From: Hemerocallis citrina
Lineage: Eukaryota > Streptophyta > Magnoliopsida > Asparagales > Asphodelaceae
DNA: 64,000 nt
Direction: 5' to 3'
NCBI GenBank assembly: GCA_017893485.1
Contig: CM030366.1
Location: 72,637,469-72,701,468 of the forward strand
Positions 52,944 through 63,451 of this stretch are shown here, piece by piece (the first letter of the stretch is position 1; the number at the start of each line of letters is the position of its first letter). The translations under genes and the position numbers were made by a program. The notes under the pieces are model-generated. The model was not told where the DNA came from and did no database searches. It saw only the letters and a list, made by a program, of their open reading frames with translations.

Positions 52944-52962
52944 TTTCCCACAGACTGCACCA
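52944..52962 (-). other. Primer-binding site of element B
   Basis: Minus-strand TGGTGCAGTCTGTGGGAAA, three bases inside the 5' LTR. It differs from the TGGCGTCGTCTGTGGGAAA of E2 at three positions in the first nine bases, so either the tRNA primer has changed or the site has drifted. Confidence 0.65.
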
Positions 52963-52965
52963 ATC

Positions 52966-53620
52966 TGTTGCCGCTAAATTTGGTGTGGGGGCACACAGAT
53001 AGAACTTGTGGATTCTTGGGGAAACTGAATAGAAAGACCTGCGTACCTGTTCCGTCGGGCCTCGATCGTCGTTCCCGCCGTGCACCTGCAAAAAGTGCGA
53101 GACACCGGGGTTGTTCCCGGCGACGCACCCTCCGACGCTCAAGTCAGTAATCTGGCAGACTATGAAAGAGCGTAAAAACTGGTGAAAGATTGATTACCTC
53201 TTAATGGAGATGGGTGGGGGGTATTTATAGGCGTCTTAGGGAACGGATTAGGAATGTAATCCTTATGATCTGATATGGAATATTCTTCCTGTGAACAGAT
53301 TAGGAATGTAGTCTGATAAGGTATATTCCCTGTAATCAGAATTTAATCCTAAATCCCGGTGAAAGGATAGACACGAATCAGGGCCGTTGATTAATATTAA
53401 TCAGGAACCCTAATTCTATCCCTTCTGAGCTGGGTTTGCTGCGGGTTGAAACCCGTACCCGATTAAGGTGGATCCGTTCGCGGGTAAGTGGATTTTCGGG
53501 GGAGATAACCAGTACCCGCTTCAGACCCGTCAGAAGGTGAAATTACCGCTCTACCCCTGTGCCTCAAGATTCGTGATTCATCTGGACGGTTCCGATTTAA
53601 CCCCATTTTTAGCCATATCA
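52966..53620 (-). repeat. Element B 5' LTR (right copy)
   Basis: 655 bp, same length as the left copy. Differences by eye: CATCTTAGG to CGTCTTAGG, CCTTGTGATC to CCTTATGATC, TTCCTTGTAA to TTCCCTGTAA, and ATCCCAAATC to ATCCTAAATC. Confidence 0.95.
53222..53229 (-). promoter_or_regulatory. TATA box of the element B 5' LTR
   Basis: Minus-strand TATAAATA followed by a C-rich stretch. The same box at the same relative place occurs in the E1, C and E2 LTRs and in the left LTR of B (39652-39659). It would drive gag-pol transcription leftwards. Confidence 0.6.
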
Positions 53621-54060
53621 GTAGGGGATTGGGTGTTTCTTAAGCTGCAGCCTTATCGACAGCATTTCATAATTCAGAGGCACAATCAGAAACTGTCGAA
53701 GCGCTATTTTGGGCCATATAAGGTGATTAAGCGAATAGGGAAAGTAGCTTATAGACTTCAGCTGCCTGAGGGGGCACGTATACACCCATGTGTCTTTGCT
53801 CAAGAAATGTGTCAATGAGCAATTGCAAGAATCACTTCTTGAGCTACCTCACCTTCAAGAGGATAATCACTGGATTTTCAACCCTGTTGAGATCATTGGT
53901 AGACGGCAAATTAAGACAATGGGGAATTTGTAAATGAGGTATTGGTAAGGTGGGAGGGACTGCCTCAGGAGGAGTCTACTTGGGAGAAGGAGTCGACAAT
54001 AGCTGTAGCATTTCCTGCATTGAACCTTAAGGGCAAGGTTCATCTTAATGAAGGGGGTAT
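53621..54060 (+). pseudogene. Chromovirus A pol end: integrase tail and chromodomain
   Basis: Resumes after element B with [20 protein letters not shown] and [20 protein letters not shown], the GPY/F integrase module, then [12 protein letters not shown]. After a stop at about 53816 the chromodomain follows in broken frames: FNPVEIIGRRQIK, then VRWEGLPQEESTWEKESTI and FPALNLKGKVHL. Chromodomains guide such elements to marked chromatin. The polypurine tract AATGAAGGGGGTAT ends at 54060. Confidence 0.88.
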
Positions 54061-54295
54061 TGATGCAGATAAGGGGGAATGCTCAGGTGCACGTATGGTG
54101 TATGAAGGGAGAGCAGATGCAGGTGAGGTGTGTGAAGCGAGAGCAGACTCATTCAATGCAAAGGGGCCTGATACACTTGGTGCAGTTGCACACGAATCGA
54201 ATCGAGTCAAGAGCCAACCACAGTACCTGAAAGATTTTATAATGTAGGCTGTAACAGAATAGTGGCGGGAAACTCTAGATATTTGATTGAAGTTT
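54061..54295 (+). repeat. Chromovirus A 3' LTR, first part
   Basis: TGATGCAGATAAGGGGGAAT onward, matching the 5' LTR with roughly a dozen substitutions and one small indel. It is interrupted by the LINE at GAAGTTT (54289-54295). Confidence 0.9.
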
Positions 54296-54309
54296 TTTTT
54301 TAGGAATAG

Positions 54310-55500
54310 GATAGAATCATACTATTCCAGCCCAGAATATATAAATAAACGAAAGAATACAATAAGATACAATTTTACCGAAAGTAAAATGAATAAACGA
54401 CAACGAAACATCCAAAAATAGAAACAGACACGGCCAAGCAATTGAGGAAATTGCCATGCTCTAACCGAAACAATCGAAAATTAAACCCAAAGGCCAAAAG
54501 CACTGGCATCCTAAAGGCTGTGCCGGAGAGACAAATACCGCAGCTCGCCACCAAAGCTGAAAGCACCCTCCCAACACTACACAGGCCTCACAGAAAACAC
54601 CAGCATCAAATTCACTACCTGGAGCCGAGCTAAAACCCACACACAAGAGACGACGGAAAGAACCCCCTCAGCTCGCTCTCCCAGGGTTAGAGCACCAGAA
54701 GGCAACGCAACACTACTGCCGCGTCCAGCACTGAGGAAGCGAGCCGCGACCAACCTACCGCGAATACCTCAACCAATGGAGGGTCACACTCTCAGCCACT
54801 ACCGACCGAAGGGATGCACAACCGTGGACATCGGCAAGGAAGAACGATAAAACACCATAGCACGATACCATACCATAAAGTAGGAGGAGAGGAACACTTC
54901 AAAAACAACCACAATAATACCTCAGCAATCCAAAACCAACCACCCAGGCCTAAACCAACTCGGCACCAGGGAACACATACAACATCCTACTGGACAGCAC
55001 AGAAAAACCCGAAATAATAGTAATATCTCAAGAAAAAACCACAACCAGTAGAGAGACAAATCCTTTAGAGAGGGGAGCAATAATAAGGGCATTCAAGGAT
55101 CAAATAATCCGCTATGCCGCGGACAAAACATACCCCAGCAGTGTAAAATAAACAAACACGAGACATAACCAGCGTTAACCATAAACAAATATACAAACCA
55201 GAGAATAGAGCAGTAAACAGTAACGACAAAAGGAAAGAACACAACACTGGCTCCAAAGCTAAGTAATAGAACCTCCATGACTACAAAGAGAAGAAACTAC
55301 CAAACTGCAATATCCAACAATATCGCTGGTTCGCACCAAAAGAACAAGCATAGGGTAGGAAAGCTGACCAAGCTCCACCGGCCACCTCAAAAACTCCACA
55401 AAATAAAACAACACCTACAACATCTTTAAGCCTACATAGAGAGGAAGAAGAGAAACAAGTCAGAAACAATGCAGTAACAGGATGCATTAAAATACATTAG
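54310..55500 (-). other. LINE 3' part, non-coding
   Basis: About 1.2 kb of LINE 3' end without recognisable domains. Short frames on both strands show no family resemblance. Confidence 0.5.
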
Positions 55501-58244
55501 AACGAAAAAAAGTAATCGCCTCGTCTAGACGATTTAAATGTAAAGATTCCACTTTATCAAGCGGTAAAGTGGATGGCCAAAATTTAGAGAAGAATAAAAA
55601 ATTACCGATAATGCTATCAATGGAAGAGGAGGACTGCGAAAAAATACGTTTGTTCCGTTCTGATCAAATAACCCAAATAATCGCCATAATAGAGAGAATC
55701 CAAGATTTACGGAATTCCTTCCTAAGAGATTGAGACATCCAACAGAAAAAGAAATCGCAGGGGAATGCAGGCGCTTGCCAGGCGAAGATGGTAATCATCC
55801 ATAATGGTTAGATGAAGGAACACTTAAGAAAAAGATGGTCAGCATCTTCATGATAGGAAGAACATAAAACATAACCTTGGCCTACAGCCAGGGTTCCTCC
55901 GGTTAAGAACATCAACTGTGAGCAATTTATTGTTCAGCGCTAGCCAGGTTAGAATTTTGGATTTGAGTGGAGCGCAATAGCTCCAAAGGTACTTAGCTCT
56001 CGGGGAGACAACCCCCCCGAAATTGAGAAAGTTGTAGAAGGACTTAACCGAATAGTTACCAGAGGTGGTCCATCTCCATTTGAAGTCTTCAAGTGGATGC
56101 CAGGCATAGCGATTGATACCTGCGAAGAGCTCTTGGATCTCCAACACAAGAGACGGGGGAAGAACAACTGAGAAAAGATTAGACCAGAACTTTTGGTGGT
56201 TGGTGACAACCACATAGTCAACTACCCTGGCTGAGGGGTTGGCTGCCATCTGATAGAGCGAGGGAAAAGCTATAGCAAGTTTAGTATTACCAAACCATAA
56301 GTCGTCCCAAAATCTAGTTTTCGAACCATCAGCACAAACATGTGCTATCCCACAGCGGAACGGACTAGCAGCTTTCCAAACCCCTTTCCAAAAGATTGAG
56401 GCATTACGGGAGGGAGATGAAGGAAAATCCCACAAATTGCGTCGGGAAAAATAATTGAGGGATATAAGACGGACCCAAGGCAGATAATCATTTTTTAAAA
56501 ACCTCCAGAGCCATTTTCCTTGGAGGGCTAAATTCTGGTGCCTGAGATTAAGGACTCCTAAACCTCTAGCAGCCTTCGACATGTAGATAAGCTTCCAGTT
56601 GCAAAGATGAGAACCCGGTCTATACGACCCTGCACCTGACCAGAAGAAGTTACTTCTGATCTGGTCAACCCTCTTAATAACCTACAAGGAAATGAAAAAG
56701 AAGGACATCATATATAAAGGAATAGAGGAAAGAACGGAATTAACTAGGATCAGTCTACCTCCGCACGAGAGGTGCCTACAAGACCAACAATTAAGTCTGG
56801 ACTCAATCTTTTCGATCATCGGCAACCAATTCGATTTATGCAGCTTCCCCCACCTCAAGGGAATACCTAGGTAATGGATCGGGAACAATGCTGAGACAGT
56901 TAAAAAACAGAGCCATTTCCACTTGACGGTTAGGAGATCCGCCAAGCCAAAGAACAGAAGACTTTTGAAAGTTGATAGCTAAACCTGAAGCACTTTCAAA
57001 GACATAAAGAAGTAACTTCAGGTTACGCAAAGTGCATCCATTGGGCTTCGCAAAGATAATGGTATCGTCAGCGTACTGGAGGTTCAGCACTCTGCAAAAA
57101 CTGTGACAACCCCCCTAGACCTGCGATAACATCGGTCTGCCAAGCCTTACTTAGTAGCTTACTGAACACATCAGCGACAAGAGAAAATAAAAGCGAGGAA
57201 ATGGGGTCCCATTGACATAGGCCACGCCTACATTTGAATTTGTGCCATTCCGTCCCATTGATAACAATGGACAAAGTGCCTGCGACAAAGCAATCCATTT
57301 CGAGCCGAAACCACGATTAAAGAGGATTTCGAAAAGAAACTCCCAGCTCACATTATCATAAGCTTTTTGGAAATCCAATTTTAAAAGGATCCCTTCCGAG
57401 TTGGATCTATGGCAATCGAAAATGATCTCTTGAGCCGAGGCCACGCTATCAAGAATATAGCGATCTTTAATGAAGCCCGATTGCGAGGGATCGATCAGAG
57501 GAGGGATGATAGCACTAAGACGGGATGAGAGAACTTTCATGATGATCTTAAAAGTAGTGTTAAGGAGGCTAATCAGTCTAAATTTGAAAACAAAGTTGGC
57601 ACCCAAGAATTTTTGTATAAGGACGATGTGCGCATAATTGATCCTATCAAAGGAGAAGGTCCCTTACTGCAGGTCAGAGAACATTTTGAAAAGATCATCT
57701 TTAAGACTATCCCAAAAACATTGAAAAAAGAACACGGGGAACCCATCCGGGCCAGGAGCGGAATCACTTTTTAAAGAGAAAACTGCAGACTTGATCTCTG
57801 CTAGAGAAAAAGGATCTTCCAAACTAGACAGATCATGAGTCGGGTGACCATACAACTGAGACCAATCCAGAGAAATCGATCAATGTTTCTGAGTTCCCAA
57901 AAGATTCTTAAAGAACCGGAGGAACGTAGCGTGGATGTCAGCATCCGAGGTTAACTCGTTACCATTATCAAGAAGAGAGGAAATACAATTGCAACGCTGC
58001 CAATGAGAAGCAAAATTGTGAAAGAAAGATGTGTTCCCGTCCCCCTCTTTCATCCAACAATGTTTAGCCCGTTGAGCCCATTTAATGTGTTCGTTATGAA
58101 GAAAGGCTGCGAAATCCCTTTTACAAGAAGCCCGTTAGAACGAAGGGATTCAGAAATAGGGCCAACCTCCTCAAGTTGATCAATGGATTCAATGGTCGAC
58201 AGGAGAATATTTTTAAGCAAATTGTCATTTGCAAGTCTCTCTTT
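55501..58244 (-). pseudogene. LINE ORF2, reverse transcriptase and zf-RVT, frame-broken
   Basis: Minus-strand continuation of ORF2. RT text: FSLAEIKSAVFSLKSDSAPG with PDGF, FRLISLLNTTFKIIMKVLSS, IDPSQSGFIKDRYILDSVAS, KLDFQKAYDNVSWEFLFE, then the catalytic QYADDTIIFAK at about 57070, and FPIHYLGIPLRWGK. The end domain follows: RGLGVLNLRHQNLALQGKWL with WRF, CADGSKTRFWDDLW, SGNYSVKSFYNFL, and WSYCAPLKSKILTWLALNNK. It closes with SERNKRIF near 55650. Breaks separate the blocks at about 57860, 57590, 57120 and 56640. The family reverse-transcribes its own RNA at the nicked target. Confidence 0.88.
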
Positions 58245-59174
58245 CTACCATATTTTGCTACCGAATTTGATCGCGTGCAACTTAATAAGGATGCGACCAA
58301 GCCCAGAAGAGCCCGTGATCGAGGAAAGGCACTCAGAGATAAGATTGACAAAAGTTTGATCTTGCAGCCAAAATTTTTCAAATCGGAACTTGAAAGGTCT
58401 GGAGAAGTTATAGTTAGAGCACAAAGAGATAGGTACGTGGTTCGACGACGGATTGGGCAAAGCTTTAGCAAAAGAGTTGTGAAAGAAGTTGATCCAATCA
58501 GTGGAAACCAGAAAGCGATCAAGTTTAGCCATGGTCGGCGACAATCGCATATTAGACCACGTGAATGCTCTACCGTTGAGAGGGAGATCCGTCAATTGAA
58601 GAGAACGAATGCCTTCATTAAAGTGAGAGGAGTCCACCACGTTAGGGGAACCACCCGATCTCTCGGAGGAGAATCTGGTGACATTGAAGTCACCACAGAA
58701 CAACCAGAACCCCTGTATGCTGTTTTGGAAGGAGTTAAATTCGTTCCAAAAATCCTGACGATGGTCCGTAGTAGACAGACCGTAAACCGACACTGTAGTA
58801 AGATCACAATTGAATTCAGCCCACTGAAGACGAACTACTAGGACGAAGGTTAAACGACGAATCGAAATAAGGGTAAAGCTGGAATCTTTAAAACCAAAGA
58901 GAATTCCTCCTCTTGTGCCAGTTGCATCAAAAGAGATCCAATTAGAGATTGAAGATCCACCTATCGAACGTAAAAGGGACAGAGCCGGGGACTCAAGTTT
59001 CGATTCTTGAATAAAGATCAAATCACAGTGAGAGGAGGAAATCAGGTTAAACAATGCTTGTTGCTTCGTCACACTTCGCAATCTCCGAATATTCCAAGAG
59101 ATGCTAATCATTAAAACCCTTAGTCTCAAAAGCTCTAGCGACTTCGCGGTAGCGAATCGCATCAAAGTCAACAA
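58245..59174 (-). CDS. LINE ORF2, endonuclease domain
   Basis: 309-codon open stretch at the start of ORF2. Apurinic-endonuclease-like motifs in order: ISISWNIRRLRSVTKQ (first Asn), CDLIFIQESKL (catalytic Glu), VSVYG, FCGDFNVTR (Asp, Asn), AFTWSN and LDRFLVS, SNHVPI (final His). This domain nicks DNA for target-primed insertion. The frame ends near 58245 and the protein continues in another frame (linker to RT). Confidence 0.85.
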   Translation of the reverse strand: MLTLMRFATAKSLELLRLRVLMISISWNIRRLRSVTKQQALFNLISSSHCDLIFIQESKLESPALSLLRSIGGSSISNWISFDATGTRGGILFGFKDSSFTLISIRRLTFVLVVRLQWAEFNCDLTTVSVYGLSTTDHRQDFWNEFNSFQNSIQGFWLFCGDFNVTRFSSERSGGSPNVVDSSHFNEGIRSLQLTDLPLNGRAFTWSNMRLSPTMAKLDRFLVSTDWINFFHNSFAKALPNPSSNHVPISLCSNYNFSRPFKFRFEKFWLQDQTFVNLISECLSSITGSSGLGRILIKLHAIKFGSKIW

Positions 59175-59361
59175 AGTTATCCTGATTAACTGGAAACCCC
59201 ATCCTCCTAGTAAGGATGAGCATATCTAGGTTAGAAAGTGAGTCAAAGTGCACCTGGTAGATGGATCCAAGCTGTTCCTTCCCAGATGAGGAAGGAGGAG
59301 GAGGGGAGATGTCCAACTTGCGGAACTGGGCCGCAAGGGAAAGCTGAGAATCAACCAACAA
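59104..59361 (-). pseudogene. LINE ORF1, C-terminal end
   Basis: About 85 codons ending AFETKGFND-stop and overlapping the ORF2 start. No zinc knuckle is left; the 5' part of the LINE is truncated at 59442. Confidence 0.5.
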
Positions 59362-59442
59362 TTTGGATTCCCTATAGGCCCTAAGACGGGCACTAGAACG
59401 AATAACAGTGATCGGGTCTTTTTTGAGGTTCTTCTTTTGATA

Positions 59443-59635
59443 GAAGTTTGTTAGGAATGTTTGGCTGAAATTGATCCAATGTAAAGGTATAAATAAGGGG
59501 TTTTAAACTGTAAGAAGGTTATGGAATTGATCAAATACTCTATCTTCCTTGATTTCTTTCTCAAAGTCTCTGTTCTTCCCCAAATCTTCCAAAATACTCT
59601 TCTCTATCTCCATCCATTCCTGTTCCCAAATTGTG
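59443..59635 (+). repeat. Chromovirus A 3' LTR, second part, end lost
   Basis: GAAGTTTGTTAGGAATGT onward resumes the LTR with its TATAAATAAGGGG box (59489-59500). Similarity fades after TTCCCAAATT near 59633, before the expected LTR end. Confidence 0.8.
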
Positions 59636-60770
59636 CAGCTTATTTTTCTTTTCTTTTTTTGTTAAAAAGAAAACTGCAGTTTATTTATTGCCAACAAAAA
59701 TATCCACTTATACATAAGATTTCCTGAAAAATAAGAAGGTTTACATCTCTTCAAATACAGGGCCCTTCTATATGATTATCCTGATCTACGAGAGACTAAT
59801 GCATGGGCATAAGTTTTGAGAAGATCCAAAGACGTAAAAAAATCGTATGCCTACTTGGGCATAGAAATCACAAAATTTTTGAAGTGCCTAAAAAACCGTG
59901 CCCTCTTGCACAATCCCGATTTTGGGATAATGGGGTACTGTTTTTAGGCAAATCTGAAGGCTATTGGTTTTTGTCATAGGATTTTTATGCCAGTTGTGCA
60001 TATGATTCTTTTTTCCTCTAAAATCTCTTTTAGTCACTTGGTCGCAGAATCGAGTTTTCGGGCATTGAGGAGAGAAAATTTGGACGAAATAGTTGAGAAA
60101 GCATCATATTAAGGTGCAGACTCCTATAATGCATGTGTAGTATAGAATTTTCAGCAAACATATCTTAAGATGTTAAGATGTATTGTAGGTCTCTAGATTT
60201 TTTTATCTAAAATTTGACGAGATCATGCAGGGTCATTCTCCGGGATCCATGTGCCTTACTATAAAGCTACGAGGAACATAAGCACTATAGAAACTTTTTC
60301 CTTCAAATGAGTGAGCATGTGAGATGGTCCAAAGCATTACTTTCTTTGTTCTTTCGGTCAGAAAATCATTTGCTCTTATTTAGCTCCATCATTTGTGTAG
60401 AAGATTGCTAGCTTTGACTCATTTTCAGTATTTGCGTTTGCTAGCTTTTACTCATTTTCAGTATTTGCGTCAGTTTTCATGCCTCAACTAAATTGGCATT
60501 GCTTTTGTTCCAGTACTTCCCGTGATTCGTGTCCCATCATTTTCAGTCTCAGAAAGGAATCCATTTCTTTCTTCTGATGCCAACTGGGTGTTGGGTCTTT
60601 TACGCATTTGCTGCCTTGCAACAATTATTTTTAATCAAAATCTTAGTATTAAAAAATACAAAGAACCCAGCAAGATTCTTCGATTTTTTGTTTAATTTAT
60701 ACCTTTTTTAAAAACTATTTATAAAAAGAGGATGAATTGCCAAATTAATTGTGTTTCGAGACTCAACAAC
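59636..60770. other. Unassigned AT-rich stretch
   Basis: Over 1.1 kb without a recognisable gene. A duplicated phrase, GCTAGCTTTNACTCATTTTC with AGTATTTGCGT, occurs near 60408 and 60441. The continuation of the PPR gene or the A target site was not found here. Confidence 0.5.
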
Positions 60771-60774
60771 TATA

Positions 60775-61159
60775 CTTGTTATTCCCAATTACGAGGTTAG
60801 TTATTTTATAGTCGCCGTTAGGACACGGTGAATGTAATTCTAAATTTTTTGAAAAACTCGTCGTTTCGTGCTCGCCGTTAGGACATGGCGAGTATAGTTC
60901 TAATTTTTTTTTTTAAACTCGTCATTCTCAACGACGAGTTTAGTTCAAAACTTTCAAACAAGACTCGTCGTTTCCAACGATGAGGATTTTATACTAGATT
61001 CGTTGTTGGGAACGACGATTGTACAAATTTTGAAATTTCACAGAGAGTGAAACTCTCCGTTGGACTCATTGAATTTTCGAAAATAAAACTCCATAGAATA
61101 GCTCGTTGTTCCCAACAACGAGAGAAAATGAACTAAACTCGCTATTGGGAATGGCGAGT
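60775..61159. repeat. Array of eight short imperfect hairpins
   Basis: Eight palindromes of about 21-24 bp with the plan CTCGYCGTT-NNN-AACGRCGAG at 60775-60795, 60811-60831, 60870-60893, 60917-60940, 60963-60985, 60998-61020, 61101-61123 and 61137-61159. Loops are variants of CCC, GGG, TCC or AGGAC. The spacers are unrelated AT-rich DNA and spacing is irregular (about 35-100 bp). No CRISPR-like conserved repeat; the symmetry is within each unit. Confidence 0.8.
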
Positions 61160-61809
61160 CTACTGGGCCACCACTTTATTCACCCGAATTCATTCACTTC
61201 TTCTCTCATTTCACTCACTTCTCTCTATCTTTATTCATCTCCTTCTTCATTGTACCAAAATCTAAGCTCTTATCTTCATCTTCTACCTCATTTGTTGGTT
61301 GATAAATTCAGTTATCTGAACCTCTAATATTCTCCATTTATCTCTATCGACTATACTCGTGTTCAGATCACAATTATCCACAGAAATGTTTTAATTTGAC
61401 TCATACAATGCATTTGGATATTGTTAGGGTTAGGGTTAGGATTTTGTTTTAAATTGAATGTAGGGTTAGGGTTAGGGTTATGAGTTGAAGAGAGGTTGTG
61501 TTTGATTTCAAGTAATTGATGGGTTTAGGTGGCTAGTTGTTTATGGAGATATGTTTTTGATCAATTGCCTTCATAGATATTTGTTGTACATTATCATTTC
61601 TTCCAATGCATGATGTTACTGATGCCCCTATCGATGTCCCCCAACCCCCACATAACCTGCAGATGCACTTGGAGGTCCAATTCCAATAAATCCATCACTT
61701 CTCAAGATGCAAGCGACTCACCAATTGAGTTTTGTATGAAGAGGTGAGTCAAATGACTTGACATTCTGAAAGCAAAAGACATGCTCGTACACGATCATTA
61801 TCCCTTTGT
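61160..61809. other. Leader region before the plant-mobile-domain pseudogene
   Basis: CT-rich stretch (61185-61300: TTCACTTCTTCTCTCATTTC, CTCCTTCTTCATTG) typical of a plant 5' UTR, then AT-rich sequence with TTAGGG tracts. A weakly coding-like Pro/Gln stretch lies at 61620-61700. Confidence 0.45.
61423..61480. repeat. Short TTAGGG tracts
   Basis: GTTAGGGTTAGGGTTAGG at 61423-61440 and TAGGGTTAGGGTTAGGGTTA at 61461-61480, separated by 20 bp. Such telo-box-like tracts are frequent near plant promoters and first introns, so they need not mark an ancient telomere. Confidence 0.75.
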
Positions 61810-62995
61810 TGGTGGAAGCAGATTCTATGGAGTGCAATCATGGGATCAGTGAAGTTGGACCGAGGTCTTCTAATAGCTCTAGTTGAGAGATGACGGCCAG
61901 AGACTCATACATTCCACCTACCTCATGGTGAGATAACAGTGACCTTACAGGATGTTGCCTTAATTACTGGACTTCCAATAGATGGTGTTGCCGTGATTGG
62001 AAGCATGAGCTTCGATACATTCCATCTTATTCGAGAATATCTTGGTCAGGAGCCGACGGAAGCTGCTTTTATTGGTACATCTCTTAAAATTTCATGGTTG
62101 ATGAAGTCGTTCGTTGAATACTTGAAACTGGACTCGACTGATTATCATGTAGAGTGCTATGCACGAGCCTATCTTATGACCCTTTTTGGAGGTGTGATAT
62201 TTCCGAACTCAACGGACAACCAAGTACCACTGATGTACTTGCAGTTGATCGCCGACATTAGAACATCCGACCGATATAATGGGGGCAGTGCGGCTTTGGC
62301 GGTCCTATACAGGAATTTGTGTCATAGTTCCTTAAACAATGTACAGGCGGTGGGGTCGATGGTGATACTGTATGTATGGAGGTGGGAGCAATTACACATT
62401 GGTCGGCCGCACGTAAGTAGCCAACACCCGATGTGGAGCACATTAGTGTTTAGAGGGTAGGTTGGCTCATACTGGTGTCTATTGGACTGGGGACCGCATG
62501 CATCGTGATAACCCATGCGGACCGCTAACATATTACCGAGATGAGCTCGATCAGTTGCGGGCGGAATGCATCGTTTGGCAACTGTACACGGCCGAGAGAT
62601 TGGAGATGTTACTGTTGTACTGCACAAAACATAGCGATCTATGGTTGATGACTGCACTGCTCATCCACTTCTCCATTGTAGAGCTTCCTTATGTAGACCG
62701 AGTACTCCAATAGTTTGGTCTTCAACAAGATATACCTGACGTACGAACCTATGACAGTCAGTTGCACAATTTCATGGGGATGAGTCAATTGCCCGATATC
62801 GACTGGGCCAGATATCACCGAACTTATGTCTACTTTTGGAATGAGCACCGAAACGAAATGATCATTAGCGGAATTCCTCCGTATGATGGACAAATGCATG
62901 AGGCGTACATGGCATGGTATACTCGGATTACACGGTTGATTATCACACCTCCTACCACTGCAACAACCTGAGTGATACTTCCAATACTAACGCAA
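61810..62995 (+). pseudogene. Plant mobile domain (MAIN/MAIL-like) protein remnant
   Basis: Plus-strand text matches the plant mobile domain found in MAIN-like proteins and in several transposons. GSVKLDRGLLIALVER-stop-RPETHTFHLPHGEI (TGG to TGA at the stop) leads into TLQDVALITGLPIDG, LIREYLGQEP, HVECYARAYLMTLFGGVIFP, GGSAALAVLYRNLCHSS and WRWEQLHIGRPH. A 1-bp frameshift near 62458 precedes GDRMHRDNPCG, YYRDELDQLRAECIVWQLYT and a stop after ELPYVDRVLQ. Then come FGLQQDIPD, DWARYHRTYVYFWNEHRNEM and AYMAWYTRITRLI. The order of blocks is complete but the frame is broken at least three times. It could be a gene relic or part of a transposon. Confidence 0.8.
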
Positions 62996-63451
62996 GAGAG
63001 GGAACCATCTCCCAGCCACTCTTTTTCGCAGCCCATGTTCTAACCGAAGGCGAAGGCGAAGACGAAGATGTTGGCAACTATGATAAGAAAGTATAATATT
63101 TATATGATACATTTATCTTCATATAATAGTGCAAATCATAAACATAGTTCGCATCACATGATTATAATTCCATTTATCTTAATTTCTTGCCATGACTTTT
63201 AGTTCGTATCACATGATTATAGTTTCATTGTTTATAGTTCGTATCATATACTTCGTATCATAATATAATTTTTTGCCATTGTTTATAGTTCGTATCGTAT
63301 ATTTAGTTCTCTTTATCATTTCATATCATATAGTTAGTTCCATTGTTTATAGTTCATATCACAAAAAAATTCATCTGATTTATCTTTGTTTATATTATAT
63401 AGTTAGTTCATATCCCACACAAATGTTTATATGACACTATCTAATTTATAG
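62996..63451. other. Probable intron of the plant-mobile-domain gene
   Basis: After a short acidic coding-like segment (EGEGEDEDVGN, to about 63090) the sequence is AT-rich. TAGTTCGTATCA-type phrases recur about seven times between 63140 and 63420. No gene. Confidence 0.45.

Larger units (their letters stand above)
39396..53620 (-). mobile_element. B: complete young Tat-type element with antisense gene pair
   Basis: 14,225 bp flanked by GTAGG on both sides (39391-39395, 53621-53625), with two 655-bp LTRs. On the minus strand: 5' LTR, primer-binding site, one gag-pol frame (52893-47731), tandem repeats, then two ORFs on the opposite strand, further tandem repeats, polypurine tract and 3' LTR. 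I count four differences between the LTRs (all transitions), about 0.6 percent; with an assumed plant rate of 1.3e-8 per site per year that is of order 0.2 million years. The gag-pol frame is open but lacks most of RNase H. Known Tat-group elements such as Grande also carry an antisense ORF in this place. Confidence 0.93.
54296..59442 (-). mobile_element. L1-type plant LINE, 5'-truncated
   Basis: About 5.15 kb flanked by the target repeat GAAGTTT (54289-54295 and 59443-59449). A T-run at the left edge is the poly-A tail on the minus strand. It contains the end of ORF1, an endonuclease, a reverse transcriptase and a zinc-binding end domain, in that order on the minus strand. Several frame breaks show it is inactive. 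Confidence 0.88.
30268..59635 (+). mobile_element. A: chromovirus (Ty3/gypsy) split by three later insertions
   Basis: Order on the plus strand: 5' LTR, primer-binding site, gag, protease-RT-RNase H, [insertion I], integrase, [element B], integrase tail with chromodomain, polypurine tract, 3' LTR [split by a LINE]. Without the insertions the element is about 5.4 kb. LTR copies differ at roughly 5 percent of the first 235 bp, and coding frames are broken, so it is older than B. The probable left target repeat is GACAC (30263-30267); the right copy is not found because the 3' LTR end is lost near 59635. Confidence 0.85.

Noticed and set aside
52228..52977. 249-codon plus-strand frame near the gag start
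   Set aside because: Antisense of the Arg/Ser-rich gag N-terminus; overlaps the primer-binding site and LTR edge.
57151..58841. Plus-strand frame 58176-58841 (221 codons) over the LINE
   Set aside because: Antisense of the endonuclease region of LINE ORF2, whose catalytic motifs are clear on the minus strand.
61423..61480. Interstitial telomere
   Set aside because: Only three to four TTAGGG copies in each tract; short telo-box-like runs are common near plant genes.
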